From Trileptium ribeirensis (lineage: Eukaryota > Nematoda > Enoplea > Enoplida > Thoracostomopsidae), in assembly GCA_030248225.1 (NCBI GenBank), contig JASANE010011821.1:1-64000 (forward strand): DNA of 64,000 nucleotides, in the 5' to 3' direction. Both the position numbers and the translations under genes were made by a program. Below are positions 13,203 to 26,200 of this stretch, in pieces; the stretch's first letter is position 1; every line of letters begins with the position of its first letter. Below the pieces are notes generated by a model. The model searched no databases, had not been told where the DNA came from, and was given only the letters and a program-made list of their open reading frames with translations.

Positions 13203-14524
13203 CAGCTAATAACCATATTCGGAACGAACAGGCAACCGGAGCCGTCCGTTTAAACCGGGTCCGGAAACGGAACCTGACCTTCGCAACTTATATATAGTAA
13301 AACAAATGAAGGTACAGTGGATTTAAAATGTATTTAAAATAACTTTTACATTAAACTTAATGTATTGCGATATCATTATTGCTTTACTAGAACTTTAAAG
13401 AGACTGGGGAAGCTAATAATGTTTATTTTTCGATCAATGTGTCGGTTTTTGGACCACCAGAGCAAAAAAATGCCAATGACGAATATGTATGGGTCTTGCA
13501 AATTTTATATTTGCGAGTGTGAATTACACAGAGGGGAGTCTAAATCACCCACCGAGAGCGTAAATTACACAGAGGAGAGTACAAATTATTATATTTAATC
13601 ATAACTGGGGAGTGCATATTACATGTGTAATAACCAGGAGTTAACTGTAATCCCGGTTCCGGCAAAAATCATGTTCCGGTTGCGCTTCCTGCAAAAGGCA
13701 AAAACCAAATATTACGGTTTAAAATTATTGTTAAAAATTTTGCACATTTTTGCTTCGTTTGAATTGAACCGGTCCAACTTGAAATGCATAACACAGTATG
13801 GAATGTTTAGAACTACGTACTTAGCTGTAAGCTTGGCAAACATAAATTGCGTCAAGTGCTTGTGAATTTTGTAAATCTATCTGCATTGGAGTAAAGTAAC
13901 ATATATGCAACATAGTCAGCCCAGCAACTGACTGCTTGGTAATGAACTGTAATTATTGAAATTATGCGGCGCAGCATAATAGTTTGTCTAATTTATAGCA
14001 TTTTGATCAGAATATCATCATCACCGTAATGCTGAAGGGCATAGGCTGCCCAATGCTAGTGCAAACAATGTTTATGACCACTAATCAGAAAATTATAGGG
14101 TACCTTCTTTTGAACCATATAAAGTAATAATTTCAAATTTGCTGCGGAATAACATATAACAAACGGATGTATAGTAAAGGGAAGCGATTGAAGACAGAGC
14201 GAAATTGTCTAGTTTACGCTCTATGAGTTACAAACACATTAAGTTTGGCAGTTTACGTAGGGATATAGTGGTCAACATTTTTTATTCTGGTGGAGTAAAA
14301 ACCCGACATCTTGATCCATAAGTAAACATAGTTAGCTTCCTAGGCTTCTTCAAAGCTCCAGAGAGGCAATAATGTCTTCGCAACACATTAAGTTTAGTGT
14401 AAAATTTATTTTAATACATTTCAATTCCACTCTTCTTTCTTCCTTCATGTGTTTTACTATACATTTCTGGATCCGGTTTGAATGGAAGGTTCCGGTTGCT
14501 CGTTCCGGTTCCGGTTATACCCTG
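13203..14524. mobile_element. hAT-like element candidate with long inverted ends
   Basis: The left end begins CAGCTAATAACC and continues through 'cggaacgaacaggcaaccgga' and 'tttaaaccgg'. The right end read backwards begins CAGGGTATAACC and continues through 'ggaacgagcaaccgga' and 'ttcaaaccgg'. That gives roughly 50 bp of imperfect inverted repeat around 1.3 kb. The CAGGGT terminus resembles hAT elements. The flanking octamers (gagaatat, gtaatagc) do not match, so no target duplication is proven. The interior has no recognised transposase, but holds a degenerate repeat of 'aattacacagagggGAGT' around 13500-13620. Confidence 0.5.
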
Positions 14525-15479
14525 GTAATAGCGATTGGGGGAGTACATATTATATGCTACACCGGCACTCTATACAATAATATTTTTCTGGTTTCACAAA
14601 AGATCTTGGCGTTATTTGATTCAGTGCATGCTAAATGATTTAAAATTGATTTTCAAATGTTTTCACACCTTCGATTATGCTGATAAAGTGTATTGCTGAT
14701 AAAGTCTGTATTGCTAGAGTTATGGCTAAAACCACAGCTCGTAGAGTCCTTCTCTTTTCTGTTATTTTTGTTCATAAACGATGCGATTGGAACAAGCATG
14801 TGTGTTCACTTCGATTGCTGTGTAAATATGGAGTATTTTATATCAAGGTTTTCACAAATTTACTACACACGTATACGTGAGTAAAGTTAACGGGATCCCA
14901 AGACCCGTCAGATTTTGCTTAAGAATATTGCTATAACGTGCTACGGAGAGAAATAAATGCAAATCGTTGTCGAATAGCTAAACCGCTTGTTTAGCTAACA
15001 CTTGGACGAATCTTTGCTTTTATTGCCGTTTGTATTTTTACGTTATGTAATATTTTGCAGTAGTTTTCAACAAACGACACTAATTGTGCTTTCAGAGCGT
15101 GAAATTAGACTGCTGATTACAAGCCATTGCTATATCCGGGTATTAGTGCAGAAGCGACGTGGATTGAGGTACTACAACAGTGATATGGCCGATCGCTTTG
15201 CCCAGTCCCCTATCCTCGCGTTATTAGCTGTTTTGCAGTTTAATACGTTATAATAAAGTATATATAATATATTTTAGATTAGAATGCTTTTTATTAGACA
15301 ACTGCTTTAGAGGTCATTAAAATCTCTTCCCGCCTGCATCCATATAACGCACGTGTCTATTAATAGTTATAACGAACATGTGTTTATTAATAATTATTCT
15401 AGTACCACATCTTTATTGTTTATCTCATAGGTGAGAAAGAGTCAGATTTTCAGGTTCCGGCTCGGCTCTTCGTCCCCCA
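14525..15479. other. No recognisable gene
   Basis: AT-rich sequence with short overlapping open frames on the + strand (14677-14884, 15002-15253), none with a recognisable domain. Nothing else is seen. Confidence 0.4.
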
Positions 15480-15998
15480 TGTCCGGCTCTGTAACCCATG
15501 GTTCCATATGTATGGTGGTATGGCGCCCTTAAGGTTCGGGGTCAGAGGTCAAAATGAGGGTTTTTCACCCCATTTTAGTATCCTTCTAGGAAACAAGCTT
15601 ATTTTTATCTTCACTTTCTAATTTTTATCTCTGGTTGGTTTTATTTTATAGTAAAATGATACGTGCCGATGTCTCTTTTTTGTTTTTCGATTAAGGCTTT
15701 GGTTCTAGGGTTATGGTGTTTGAGGCATGGTGCATCAATGGATCCCTGATCCAAAATTCGAAAATTTGTTCTGACGTCCTGGGCGACTGAAAAGTTTGAC
15801 TGTGGGGTTTTTGGGCATGGCAAACTCATTGCTGGTGTTGATTTTGCGCTGCGATCTATGGTTCTATGGGTACGGGGGTATGGCGACGCCATGGTTCATG
15901 GATCCAAAATTCCTAATTTTACTATTACGTCCTGGGAGGCTTATAGCTTGCACTTGGGGGTTTTGGAGCATGGGAAACTTGCCGGTGTTAGTTTTGTT
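15480..15998 (+). repeat. Degenerate tandem repeat, period about 160 bp
   Basis: Two adjacent units (about 15701-15859 and 15860-15998) share 'ggttcta', 'ggatcc..aaaattc', 'acgtcctggg.g', 'tggggnttttgg.gcatgg.aaact' and 'gctggtgtt..ttttg' in the same order. A partial third unit with 'atggttccatatgtatggtggtatggcg' lies at about 15498-15525. The family is unknown, and the open frames across it are chance. Confidence 0.6.
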
Positions 15999-16929
15999 CT
16001 AACTTGTGCGGTATTGTGTAATGTCCACATATAGCATATCGACCTGTGTTATCGAAAGCTGATTGGCTGTGCACGCAAAAATCGTATATGTACCTATGCT
16101 TCACCACGTTCTGCAATCTCGATAGAGTTACAAGTTATTTGTGTTTGTTGCTTTAGGAAAGAGCTTTTATGAGCCGACTACAGCTTTTGCTGATACACTA
16201 GAATCGGATGGCCTCTCATATGCTCTGACTCGACTCTACTTTTCAGGCGTCTCTTTAGCCGAGCCATGCTGAGCTGAACCGATAGCTAAAGTTCTCACCT
16301 CTACTACATTTTCACGAAGGCTAATTTTAATTTATATGTCTATAATCCACGTGCATTACTCGTCGCAAAGGTTTTAAGCCCGTTTTAATGCCGATTTATG
16401 TGGTTATTTTTTGATAAACTTTTAAAAAAATAGCACCAACATTGAACCGGTCTGGATAATGTACTTCGCTGATTAGAGAGGTTTCAAATTAGTGCCGAAA
16501 ATCTAGCTAAGGTAACTTTATCAACCCGGCTTCTCCCAATCGGAGACGGTGGTGGTAGACCTGGCGATTTGCAGTGCAACGGCAAAAAACGGGTGCTTCA
16601 CGGCTCGTGCATGATGCACCATAGCTAAATTTTGGGCTCCTCCTGATAAAATTTTGTCCACCCGGAAAAACATGGATCTTTCCTAGAATCCCCCAGCCCG
16701 AAATTGATGAATTTTCGATAATAAATACTGCGAAAATTTTGGTACCATTCGACTCCGCTCGACCAGATGGTGCAAAAAATGCTCATTTCAGCAAAATTTA
16801 GGACAAATTTTTTTTTCGTTTTTATTTTTCAACGGCAATCCTTAGAACCCAAAAATTTCGAAAAAAATTGTCCTGATATAGTTTTATGCACCATTCGTAC
16901 CGCGCTGAGTCGCATTGTGGTAAATCAGT
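15999..16929. other. No recognisable gene
   Basis: AT-rich spacer, apart from a slightly GC-richer patch at 16520-16700. I see no open frame, RNA gene or element end that I can support. Confidence 0.4.
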
Positions 16930-17150
16930 TTCGAACTCAAAATCTGATCAATATACCGTGATTTTTAACAGAAAATTACAATGTTTCAAAACATGAGCTC
17001 AAACTTTTTCAGGTAATACATCTAGTCGACGATTAGCTAGCGGCATAATTTTTGAAAAGTTTGAACAGTGTTCACACGTTCAAACTTACAAAAAGGCAAA
17101 AACATGCTTTCAAATTTTTAGGAAAAGTTTGAGCGTGTGGTCACGCCTTT
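16930..17150 (+). mobile_element. MITE, copy 1 (family with 18302-18543)
   Basis: Aligned along its length with the better copy at 18302-18543. Shared blocks are 'ctcaaa.t.tgatcaa', 'tgagctcaaactttttca', 'gtttgaa.agtgttcacac.ttcaaac', 'aaaaa.gcaaaaa.atgctttcaaa' and the right terminus 'aaagtttgagcgtgtg.tcacgc'. The left inverted end has decayed. No coding capacity. Confidence 0.7.
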
Positions 17151-18301
17151 ATGCTTAGGATTTCACATAAATGACAATAACTTCTTAACTCATGAACCGA
17201 TTTGATTAGGTCGTCAGAGCGGTTGGAATGGTATATAAAATTATATACTTATTGACAGAAAAATTTCGAAAATTCTCGGTACCACGTGTGAGCACGGGGA
17301 ACCCAAAAATCGAAAATAATTTTTGTCTTAAATCTTACCGAAATGGGTATTTTCTGAGTCGTATCGTCTACCTCCATTTAATGGTTCCAAAACATAATTT
17401 TCGCTTTGTCCTCAAAATTGAGCAATTTCCAGATTGGGGGCGGGGATTTTAGGAAAGACGAGATATATGATGTGGTTGATACTGAGCTGATTTTGTAAAC
17501 CAATTGAATCACTATGTAGCTAGCTTATGCGTGATTACATGTATACAAAGTTAGGATCTACGTAGGTTTTAAAATGGTCCCGCGAAACCAAAACGTACTG
17601 AAAAGATTGTATAATCACAATCGTTCAAACGATTCAGTTCTTTTTATATAGGGAACGAAGTACCGTATAGCTGCACGGTCTACAATGCTACAACGGTTGG
17701 TTATATCGCTACACAGAAAAACCTTTTCACCGAACATGTATTTGCATAGCATTGGTTTTAAAAAGGACCCATGCGACATCACTGAAACAGCAAGTTTGTT
17801 TTTGTATAGGGAACTATGCACCGTATAGCGGTGCGGCGAAGATTGCTACAGTGGCTTACCAAAGTGATTAATCGCCCCTTCATGGTTAATGTACCCGAGG
17901 AGGTTAGCGACAGATGAATAATTACTCTCATACAATAATACGTAAACATAAATATGTACATATTAGCACTTCTCAATAAGTGAATGCTGTGCGGACGATC
18001 TTAATCAATATCAATCAATCCTCATTCTCGAGTCGTATGAACGCATTTCAGAAGCAGAACAACTGCATTAAATGTAGTCTCGTATGTACGATAGGAACTG
18101 AATAAATTTGCATTTGTATAATACGTATAAAAATTATATATATTTAACGACCCGCCTCCGAAATTTGTCAAAAATAATGACTCATCGCTTTGGAAGCATT
18201 TATTCTTAAATTGTCAGCTAATCAGCGTTGAATGTTCGCACAATGCCATCCAATCAGTGTCGAATATTTCGAACCGTAGGCAGGTTAAAAGCTTATGTAC
18301 G
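17151..18301. other. No recognisable gene
   Basis: Spacer between two members of one MITE family. At about 17640-17700 and 17805-17865 two similar minus-strand strings occur ('tatagggaac.a.gcaccgtatagc.gc..g'), suggesting a short diverged direct repeat about 170 bp apart. Confidence 0.4.
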
Positions 18302-18543
18302 AAAGGCGTGTTCACACGCTCAAATTTTGAGCTCAAAGTTTGATCAAAATTTGACGGTAATTTTTAACGAATAAATTGCGATATTTCAAAATTTGTGCTC
18401 AAACTTTTTCATCTCATCGATGATTGGCTACAAGAATATCCTTGAAAAGTTTGAATAGTGTTCACACATTCAAACGTACAAAAAATGCAAAAAAGATGCT
18501 TTCAAAATTTGAGCAAAAAGTTTGAGCGTGTGAACACGCTTTT
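18302..18543. mobile_element. MITE, copy 2, with perfect 19-bp terminal inverted repeats
   Basis: gcgtgttcacacgctcaaa at 18306-18324 is the exact reverse complement of the 19 bases ending at 18539. With one mismatch the match extends outward into flanking aaa/ttt. The interior is also partly self-complementary (tttgagctcaaa near the left end, gtttgaa..gtgttcacac near the middle). About 240 bp, non-coding. The superfamily is not assigned because flanking duplications are not evident. Confidence 0.8.
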
Positions 18544-21500
18544 AAACTTTTCAAACAATTTATAATGGCCATTATTTCTGATGTGCTTAGCTTTATGCTC
18601 TCTTTGCCATCAAAACATTATTTTGATGGCTATCAGTTAATATCTTGATGACAAATAGTGGACCCACCGATTTTTATCGTTCACAGCAAGCGACGGGTAG
18701 ACGATAAAATCAAAGAACAATTAAGGGTATGGAATGATCTCAAGCCGTCCGTCTGATTGAAAGTTACTTTCGAAAAAGATACCTCAATCAGTGCAACCTT
18801 CTCCGGAAAGCTACAACGTATTCTTAACTTTACCACCGTCAGCACGCAAACAGATACTTTATCGACGTTTTATTTTAAAAATTATCCACATATTGGTTCA
18901 AACAATCCAATCACCTCGATCTGCATCTAACCAGGTATATTCAACTTACTAGCCTCCCCAAAAACAATACAAGCTAAAAAGGCTTTGGTCAAAGTTGAAG
19001 GTCGTGACATTTCAATGGGCTGTGTTATCAGTCAGCTTTATATTCAGTGAACAGTAACGATCACTTGAACCGTCAGTCAAATTTTGAAGAGTATGTGAAT
19101 CCCTTCAACTTTAACGGTATCAATTTTCCTGTACAAAGCTCGGGTACCAATAAATTTGAAAAACTAAATATTAGTTTCAACATTATCTCCTACGACTGGG
19201 AAAAATTAATAGCTCTTCATATATGAGGAATAATGGCAGCTAGTGATCAACCTACTTCCTTGTAAAGGACATATTGCTTCATCAAGGATTTAGATGGTGT
19301 ACTACATATTCAGTTTGGATACAAGTAAAGAATTACTTTTGTCAACGATGTCTTCTTGTCCACTATTCTCAAGGAAAAACTGCATCGAAATATGTAAAAA
19401 CACTGAATATACTAAAATAACATTCCCCAAGGATAACATACTACAATTTTAAAACACCGATAAAATGCTAGGAGCTCAATATACAATTTACGCGGTTTTC
19501 TAAACTACTTGTTCCTATCAACTCTTGTGAACCATCTCCATTAACTTCCAAGGCTTAATAACATCAGGCATGTGATTAAGGGTAACTGATGTTTTTCAAT
19601 CCTGTGGAGAAAACACTAGAGTGATGAATTCGGTAATCAGCTGCGTTTTTGTTTGACACGTTATAATATCTAATAGTGCACCTAGCTTTGTGTTTGCACT
19701 GCGTTAATAATTTCGCGTCCAAATTGACAAGACACGAACTGGACATTTTGGTTTCGGCCAATTGATATTGCCCAACATTTTAGGTTGTTTAGATAGATTC
19801 CTCTCAACAAATGCTGCAAATTTGGAATAATGCATTTTTATCACAGTATCCGTTTTCGAGCTATAATTTCTAAATTATCACAATATTTTGGAATATCAGA
19901 AAAGCATAAACCAAAGTTTAAAAATATCCTAAAACTTAAATTTTAAATATATTAAATGTTGTTTCTAGCTTGTTGGCGATGCACGATGGACTATACAGTT
20001 ATTTCACTCTTTAAACAAGTTGTCATCTCTGTTTTAAACCTAGTTTGAGTATGTTATTAACTCTGCGGGTGAGCAGGGTGCTAACGTTGATAAATTTTCC
20101 CACTAAAATGTGGATTTTGGTATTTTTCCAAGTTAGTTGTTCCTAGAACGCTTCGACGGGTCTATACGCTTTGTGGTACCCTGAATATCACGAAAGCAAT
20201 TATACTTGCGTGGTATTTATCCAATATATACTGCAAACGCTTGATACCTGGAGGGTGAAAATTAACGCCGCAAATTTTAATTTCTATTCACGTGGTAAGT
20301 TATAACTTTCGAAATATTCCTTTTTTTGGTAACATGAGGTAGAATTCAAAAGTCTTATGGTTTTGATATGTGCTGAAAATGAGCTTAATTTTGTTTTGAG
20401 TGTATTGCTGCTATATTATTGTTTTTTGCGTTTTGGAAGGTGCTCAGGAAGGTGTGTTTGAAACGTTGAAATGTGGAATAAGCACAGTGTATACACGGTG
20501 CAAGCTACTAGTGAATATTTACTGGGTATTTTAATTTTTGTAATTTGTTATGAATATTTACTTGGCTTAGCGTAACAGTATATATATGTACGTAGGTAAA
20601 TAAGAAGTCATAACCGCCGGGTTTACCCTTAGATGATTCGCTTCTGCTGTGCAGGTTTTGTGTAAATTCAGGAATTTACCGCAGCTATTCTTTTTTGGAT
20701 TTTTCTCAGCAATATAACGTAACGGTAATACACTGTGATTAAGTTATCAGTCGCATCGAAAAGTTCGATAAAGACACTGTGACGCGTTGACTTCTTTACA
20801 ATGTGTATCTCAGCAAATATGCACGAAAATTTGGCTAAGTTTTATTGCACAACGCTACCGACTCAGATGTCTCTTGTTCACTTCGCAGTCTGTAAATATC
20901 ATTTTGGAAGTATTTTCTACATTTTTTTTGCATTAACAGAGAGATGTTATCATGAAAGTTGTTCTGCGTAATACCTCATTATATAACCATTCAAAACAGA
21001 ACAGATATACTTACTGTCATGGTCCAAAACATTAGTTCAGCAAATAATGGAAAGCGTTTAAGGAAAGTGGAAATGTGAAAACAGGACGGCAATAGCGAAG
21101 CATCTGGCCAAAACTCATTGTCCTTTGTGTTACCGCCGCTTGCTGTAGTTGTCTAAACAGTGTCCTCTTATCTCCATACACCCGAATTACAATATAATGT
21201 AGAAGTCACAGTTAGCATGTGACCGTTTATGCGATGTAAGATGTGGGGGCCTCTGCAATCTTTCGGTTAAGATTATGAAAACACGCTGTCACTCTTATTG
21301 TTGATAATAAGTTGAAGTATATTATGCCAGTGTGATTATTAACACATTAGTCCAATTGTGAATCAAACCTATATTCTCAGTAAAACAATAATGTTACTGT
21401 AATAGATTATTCCCTTCCTTGATTGCGTTGTATGATTTGCGAGAGTTCCGATTTTCATTTTCCTTCCCACTCTGTCTTGTTCACGGTGTTACTGCTTTGT

Positions 21501-21599
21501 GGTCCTTATAGAGTTAAATCGTTTGGGGTTAATGGTTATTATTGTTAGTCAAAACTCATAGTATTTGGTTTATACTCCCAAAAACTTTGATGATTTCAT
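18544..21599. other. No recognisable gene
   Basis: Three kilobases of AT-rich sequence with only short unrelated open frames (longest about 61 codons, minus strand, 19576-19761). No splice-bounded coding block or repeat with a partner in the window was recognised. Confidence 0.45.
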
Positions 21600-21905
21600 T
21601 TCTCTATCATGTAAGGTTTTCGCTGATGGTTCTAAAGAGTACAGCCACATTTCACGCAGAAGTCATCATGCAGCAGCTGCAGATATGGAGACTGCCGTGA
21701 AGCATATTGAGACATGAACTGCTAAGTGGCAACATACATCCTCTGCTCTAAAATCTCAGCTGACATATATGTTCTGCAGATCGAGAATATCATACACTCT
21801 CAGCAGACAACGTATCGCACAAGGAACTAGCTACAGAGATCTGAGTATAAGAATCCCAGACGATCTGAGGTTTGACTGTCATTGTCGGAACATTAAGTGG
21901 AAATA
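21600..21905 (+). pseudogene. CR1-like LINE reverse transcriptase fragment
   Basis: The forward translation reads 'VFADGSKEYSHI', then a Q/A-rich alpha-helical piece, then 'KWQHTSSALKSQLTYM' and, near 21835-21880, 'YRDLSIRIPDDLRFDCH'. This is the order of RT palm and thumb motifs in CR1/L2-type elements: the F/YADD catalytic box, then 'W...W...fn..KC..l', then 'dLGi.i...L.Fd.H'. The second Asp of the ADD box is Gly here. A stop lies inside the block and there is no 5' or 3' extension I can follow, so this is a truncated relic. Confidence 0.65.
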
Positions 21906-23049
21906 GTAAAAGATAGAAATATGCATTGCTTATCATGGCGTGGTCGCTTGGCAAGGGGTTTTCTAAGTGCTGCGGCAGTCAGATACAGATGATATCCAAT
22001 TCTTGCGGATCGCTATATGGTGGCGTTGAAATTATGATTTCCCATTTGTCGCAGTCCAGGTCTGCAGGAAGCACTTTTTGTGTTTAAAATTAGTATTTAC
22101 GGCTTATAGAAATAGACCCTGTACCGCGGATATTCGTCTTGCACCGTTGTCAGACCTACTACTGACTGTAAATAGTCCTAAGGGTTCATTTTTGAGTGCG
22201 TAGCCTTGTACTATTTTGAACGGTGAGGTCGCTGCATACCAGCAAGATGTCGCGTTTACTGGTTGTACTAATGTCATACACCAGTTATCAGAAAGTATGA
22301 TTGTCTTCGTTTGATATATCGGCAGTATAGCATGTGGCAATGATTGTCAAATGATCAGATCGTGCTCGAAGTCTTGTAATCTTAAATTAGCCCAAATGTG
22401 TCAGAATTGGCAAACCTGGGTTCAGACAGATCAGCGATATGTTACGTTGCGTTTAATCAGGGAATGACAAAGTTGCTGTTCATATCCATCCTTTAACATT
22501 GCTCTCACGTTCCACGATGCAATGCTATATTTTTGTTTTGCAAGTTTTATTGCTTAAGGTGCCGTCGTTTGCACATTTTTCACGCTGTGGACAGCTCGCG
22601 TTGTCTACTCAGTACGCGGTTGCAGAGGTTTGTGTTGAAGTATTGTCGTAGCGGTCTCTGGATAGATTCTACAGGGTTTTCCAAGCCCCCATCCAGCTGA
22701 AAAACTATCAGCAGTTCACTTTTTAATGTGCAATCACGCGCATTTTGTGGGTTTTGAGGCACAAGCAGTCATGTGTTCAGAGTAAATGTGGGAACATTCA
22801 GCAAAGCTTGTTGTTACTACCAAGCGTAGACCCAACGGTAATTGCTTGTTGTTACTCAGTAGCGTAAAAATAAAATCGTTAATTTTCGAGTCCTCAATAG
22901 ATACATTTATTAGCATGATTTGAATTGGTAAGTAACAAGCATCTTTCACGACAGAGTAATCCTGACAACTTCCCTACTCGACGATATGCACAAAATTGGA
23001 ACACTTTGGCGACCTTCATTTAGGCACATCAGTTTTTTGGGAGTACTAG
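21906..23049. other. No recognisable gene
   Basis: Sequence between two LINE scraps. It could include further decayed LINE sequence, but I cannot align it. Minus-strand open frames at 22104-22340 and 22580-22949 show no domain. Confidence 0.4.
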
Positions 23050-23215
23050 CATTGATATTTACACGGGTAGCTGGTCGGTCGCTTTTATCTGTTGACCACC
23101 GAGGATCTGTGAAATAATGTGCATCCAGACCCCTGTGGTTCTTCGTGGGTCACTGCTAGGTGATCCATGTCCATTCCTGATTAGAGAGATATTGCCATTT
23201 TCGTCTATTTTGGGT
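23050..23215 (+). pseudogene. LINE reverse transcriptase scrap (SGVPQGS motif region)
   Basis: Forward frames read 'SVDHRGSVK' and then, after a frame change, 'TPVVLRGSLLGDPCPFLI'. This corresponds to the CR1-type RT stretch '.vdg..S....v.SGVPQGSvLGPllFl'. The conserved Gln/Gly of PQGS is altered. In an intact element this motif precedes the FADD box, but here it lies 1.5 kb downstream of it, so the two scraps come from different insertions or a rearrangement. Confidence 0.45.
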
Positions 23216-26200
23216 ATCATTGCCTCATGTAAAACTTTCGACCGAAATCAGACATTCTGAAGCATTATATCAGTATTATAGAGGTTTATTTGCTCTATAA
23301 AATGAGCCCAACTTGACTCAGATATCTTCAAAACTACTAGAAATACAACAAATAACGTTATTTTTCGAACCCCTTCGGTATCCGACCAAAGCCCTTTTAA
23401 AGACCGCTTTTTGAGGGAGAAGATGTTGGAATCACGCTTCCCGTCTAGCCAAAAGGCATAAACAGAGATTTATAGCTTTCAGATGACTTACGGCGTGAAT
23501 TAATCCGCCCAGCCAAAGTTAAATTATGCGAATCACCCTAAAAACCTAATAACGGACATTGTCAAATTTCAATACCCTACGGCTGGTAAAAAATCATCTC
23601 TTCACTCGCTCATTCCCTAAACTCAGAACTAATTATAAAGTTTGTCACTTGTCAGGTATTCAAGAATTCGGGCCCAGAGTTGAATCACATGCCGTAAGAC
23701 ATTACTAAATTTACAATACAATACAATAATGTTTTGGAATACTATAAAAACATCGTGAGAAAAATATACGTTTTGAAAGCGAGTTTTATTTGTAACTGTA
23801 ATTTCCAGTAATAAGATAACCAGAAAGGGGTTAACTCTTGGCCTCTAGGGTTGCCACAAAGTTCAATTTCATCACGTAACATTTGTACACCATTGAGAAA
23901 TCGAAATGTAATCGTTTTTCCACGCGTAGCGTAGCACGCAACCTTTTCCACTGAATCAATATCGGGAACAAACATACATAACGCATATTGAAGAATTTAA
24001 CTAATATATACTATATATGCACGCAATAAAATTTTAACATCTCAGTTACCGCACCAGTTTATTTTGTAGAGCAATTCATTATCTACATATCTACCCCTGG
24101 TGTGCTGTAATTTTCAAAAACATGAAAGAAGCAATATCTCTGAACTAATATATAGGTTTTGTCTTATTTTGTATAGTAATTCAGTCTCTATATATCCACT
24201 ATTGTCATTGATCCACATGTGCTATTTTTGTCATTAAGGATTTTGAATGTGTTCATGAGACCCAAACACATGTAAACGACAATATCTCTGTAACCGCTCG
24301 AACTATATGAGTGATGCTTGTCTGATTTTGTAGGGCAATTTATCCTGGATGTTGATGCTCAATAACTTGGTATGTATTATCATCAACTTTTAAACAACGT
24401 GGTTGATGTTCATGCTGAAGTTTCATATGATGATGCGCAGTACGCATGAGTATGTCTCTCTAAATTCATATTCAACACTCAGAGTTTACCATCTTGGCAA
24501 TAAGACAAGGTTTTAGTATTATGTTGGCAACACAATGTTGTAATGTGGTATATAAAATTTTTGGTGTAATGTCTTCTCCAACTATAAGGTTTATATATGA
24601 TTGAAAAGTATTGAAAGAATTTAAGGGAAGCTTTTGATCAATGACGTACTCCAGTAACGTTTGACGCATGGATTATAAAGATAATTCTGGTTCTGTGGCC
24701 TCTTTTTTTGCTCCCGGCCAACAGGACTCACCCTTATATCCCTTCGGAGTCTTAACTCAGTAGAGTGCGTGCAAAAATGACCGATTGCTCCGATTTGCTA
24801 CTTCGCTTACTACCTTGTACCTCGTACTGGCGAAGTCTGAATCGACACTGCCCCGGTTTATGTAGCCAGCATTATATTTTTCACATTCAGTAAACATATC
24901 CTAAGCTACTACATATCCTTCAACATAAAATTAATAAATGATCGATGAAGACGTCGGCAACATCAATCTGCTCGGCCCACTACGGAATAGTATTGTATCG
25001 CTATTAAATGGTGATCGTATGCATGATTGTGTTAGTCCTGCATATATATCGGACTACCAAAAATGCACTTATGTAGAAAATATAGGTAACTACAGCAAGA
25101 AAGGGTTCGAATGTCGCAAAATTTACGATAGTATCGTAAAGCTCTTAAGGAATTTTCATTTGAGACGGCCGGCTATGAAAATTAAGCAAAATTAATTACT
25201 ATGTGTTAATCTATATATAGTAACAAAAATCGTATAGTCTATCCCACAAAATTCGGGCGGATTTAAACCTAATAAAAACATGAGTTATTCAATTAGAGTT
25301 TTTGCGCGTGAAATATTTTTGAACCGCATATACCACCATAAATCATAATTTTGTTCAGCGCCACTAGGCCTATACCATGGGGTTCAGACGATTTTCAGGC
25401 ACAACAATCCAGGAAATTGTAAAGCAGTATCGGCAACTTAGCAACTTCATCATTATACATACATCAGTGGATTCTATCTCGTCAACTCTCGCTGCTCAAT
25501 TTACATCCTTCGGGCATAATCCATTTTGTGTAACTCACCTTAGCATCCCTCAGCCAGCCATTCAAAATTGGAAAGGGTGCCGGAGTTTTGGGCGTAGACA
25601 TTAAGAAAATGATCCGATCCGCAAATTTTATGCGGTAGCTCCAATTTAATGAAAAATATAATTTTTAAATGGATAAACTCTGATTTGGGCATATCGGATT
25701 GGATCCTATGTGGCTATAAACCGTATCGCATTGACTGCGCTGTTAATTCGGCCAAATGCTGCCAAATGAAAATATTCTGAAAATGGGCCAAACGTTCCAG
25801 GTTATTATGATTTTTCGACATATTCCTGAATAGTTACGGGATTTTAAACGATCATCGAAACTGGAGCTAGTATTTTGTGCTGGACCTTTCTAAATATTCT
25901 TCTGCTTTTGAATTTCCCGATATTTACGTAGATAAATAATGCGATACAATTTAAGTTACGTTGGGACAATGTAGTTGATAAATCAACAATTTTGATGAAT
26001 TGTTGACAACATATGTTAAAAGTCATGGCAAAGGAATGGCCCCAAAAATCGATACTCATTACAGGATGGGACATAAACCAGATGATTTTAAACTTTTAAG
26101 ACACCACTCCAGATGCATCACAGCGTTCGGAGAATTCAGTAACTTTCGAAAGTCTGCAAAAGCAAGTATAAACAAAACATGACTAGAAGGTTTTTTATAA

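Noticed and set aside
25085..25110. ggttcgaatg as a tRNA box B
   Set aside because: No box A at the right distance upstream and no cloverleaf.
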